NCBI GenBank assembly: GCA_937959095.1
Contig: CALGLY010000253.1
Coordinates: 1-7,071, forward strand
DNA from: an uncultured Saprospiraceae bacterium
Lineage (GTDB): Bacteria; Bacteroidota; Bacteroidia; Chitinophagales; Saprospiraceae
Reading direction: 5' to 3'
Length of the DNA: 7,071 bases
A program made the translations under genes and the position numbers. The notes under the pieces were generated by a model. It was not told where the DNA came from, searched no databases, and saw nothing but the letters and a program-made list of their open reading frames with translations. This document shows, in pieces, positions 6,502 through 7,071 of the stretch; position 1 is the first letter of the stretch, and each line of letters starts with the position of its first letter.

Positions 6502-7071
6502 TTATTCTACTCTTAAAATTTGTCCTAAATGTATCGTATTATCCTGTAGTTTATTCCATGCTTTCAGCTTTTCAAGACTTAGCTTGTAGCGTCTTGCAAT
6601 GGCAAATAAACTATCTCCTACTTTTACTTTGTAGTACTCCATGTGTATCACTTCACGAGCATGTTGCTTCGCTTGTGGTAACTTAGGTTTAGGTGTACTA
6701 ACATAAGTAGGTCGTATTATCGGCTTGCCCATCGGTTCTGGTCGAACAACAGGTTCTGGTCTTACCACAACAGGTTTAGGTGCTGAAACCTTCGATTCCG
6801 TGTGTTCACGTACATAAGGTTTAGGCTTAGGTCTGATCGTAGTAGTTGTCACTGTTGAGGCAGAAGTACTTGTAGTAGTCTCTCCCCAATCAATGTATTC
6901 CTCCCTGCTTTCTATTAGACTAGTCGGAACATATGCAGTCGCTTGTTGCTTAGTAGCAGCGCGGCGCAAAGTAGGTGTTCGGTCTCGTCTGCCACTCAAT
7001 AGGATAATTTGTCCTGCGGCAGCTTGTGCAGGCGCAGTCATTAAATTGCGTGCATATAACTTCTCCAAGCG
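6502..7071 (-). CDS. LysM-domain cell-wall protein, 3' part only (5' end beyond the window)
   Basis: The visible 189 residues are the C-terminal part of a longer protein. The frame stays open to the window edge, and the only nearby start would be a TTG at 7066-7068 inside sequence that already looks like domain interior (RLEKLYARNLM, then AAGQIILL). That piece resembles the second half of a LysM-like repeat, as seen after glucosaminidase domains in Bacteroidota peptidoglycan hydrolases. Next comes a long disordered linker rich in Thr, Ser, Pro and Lys, with a VVRPEP repeat. The last 44 residues are a LysM domain (YKVKVGDSLFAIARRY ... LGQILRVE), which binds the GlcNAc-containing glycan of peptidoglycan. 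A wall-hydrolase identity is inference, because the catalytic part is outside the window. The gene is convergent with the sulfatase and ends in a strong terminator. Confidence 0.85.
   Translation of the reverse strand, partial: RLEKLYARNLMTAPAQAAAGQIILLSGRRDRTPTLRRAATKQQATAYVPTSLIESREEYIDWGETTTSTSASTVTTTTIRPKPKPYVREHTESKVSAPKPVVVRPEPVVRPEPMGKPIIRPTYVSTPKPKLPQAKQHAREVIHMEYYKVKVGDSLFAIARRYKLSLEKLKAWNKLQDNTIHLGQILRVE
6734..6769 (-). repeat. Two-copy 18-bp tandem repeat inside the LysM gene linker
   Basis: Two adjacent 18-bp units begin with GGTTCTGGTC at 6734 and 6752. On the coding strand each encodes VVRPEP, so the protein has VVRPEPVVRPEP in its Pro-rich linker. The period is a multiple of three, so gain or loss of a unit would change linker length without a frameshift. 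Confidence 0.6.

Noticed and set aside
6483..6686. 67-codon plus-strand frame with hydrophobic translation
   Set aside because: It lies antisense to the LysM domain; its hydrophobic look follows from the complementary sequence.
7066..7068. TTG as the start of the LysM protein
   Set aside because: The frame is open to the window edge and the sequence there already looks like the interior of a LysM-like repeat, so the true start lies outside.
1..7071. CRISPR array, tRNA, rRNA, toxin-antitoxin pair, phage or defence genes
   Set aside because: Looked for by eye and not found; no regularly spaced repeats, cloverleaf-like sequence or matching protein motifs.

Overview
The window reads as ordinary chromosomal DNA from an AT-rich member of the Bacteroidota. 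Clues are a short SH3-domain lipoprotein of a type common in that phylum, a LysM protein with a Pro/Thr-rich linker, start codons without clear Shine-Dalgarno sequences, a TAnnTTTG-type promoter box before uvrA, and a C-terminal module on the sulfatase (FLQGPY ... VDWVKVELRD ... RHRNHLG) that I associate with secreted proteins of Saprospiria-like bacteria. The class-level placement is inference from remembered families; no search was run.

Layout from left to right. Positions 1-737 hold no convincing gene. This stretch is very AT-rich, with T-runs, a short reiterated motif and an imperfect inverted repeat around 391-479, and it ends in a probable terminator for the gene to its right. A small lipoprotein gene (738-1100, minus) is divergent from uvrA (1362-4199, plus) across a 261-bp intergenic region. 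uvrA encodes a full-length excision-repair ATPase of 945 residues. After a 107-bp gap comes a secreted formylglycine-type sulfatase (4307-6241, plus) with an Asp-rich calcium-binding-like segment and a C-terminal accessory module. Convergent to it, at the right edge, is the 3' part of a LysM-domain protein gene (6502 to beyond 7071, minus).

The sulfatase and LysM genes meet in a 260-bp intergenic space holding two structures in series. One is a 163-nt, gap-free imperfect inverted repeat (6241-6403) whose first base is the last base of the sulfatase stop codon. The other is a perfect 16-bp-stem terminator hairpin (6425-6459) flanked by A/T runs. The long inverted repeat is the least explained feature here: 67 of 80 positions can pair, 8 of them as G-U, around a 3-nt loop. 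It could be a miniature mobile or dispersed repeat, or a structured RNA.

The genes do not form an evident joint pathway: DNA repair, sulfate-ester hydrolysis outside the cytoplasm, and two envelope proteins. I see no defence system, CRISPR array, transposase, tRNA or rRNA. Apart from the long hairpin and the smaller repeats, the window looks like housekeeping and envelope content.
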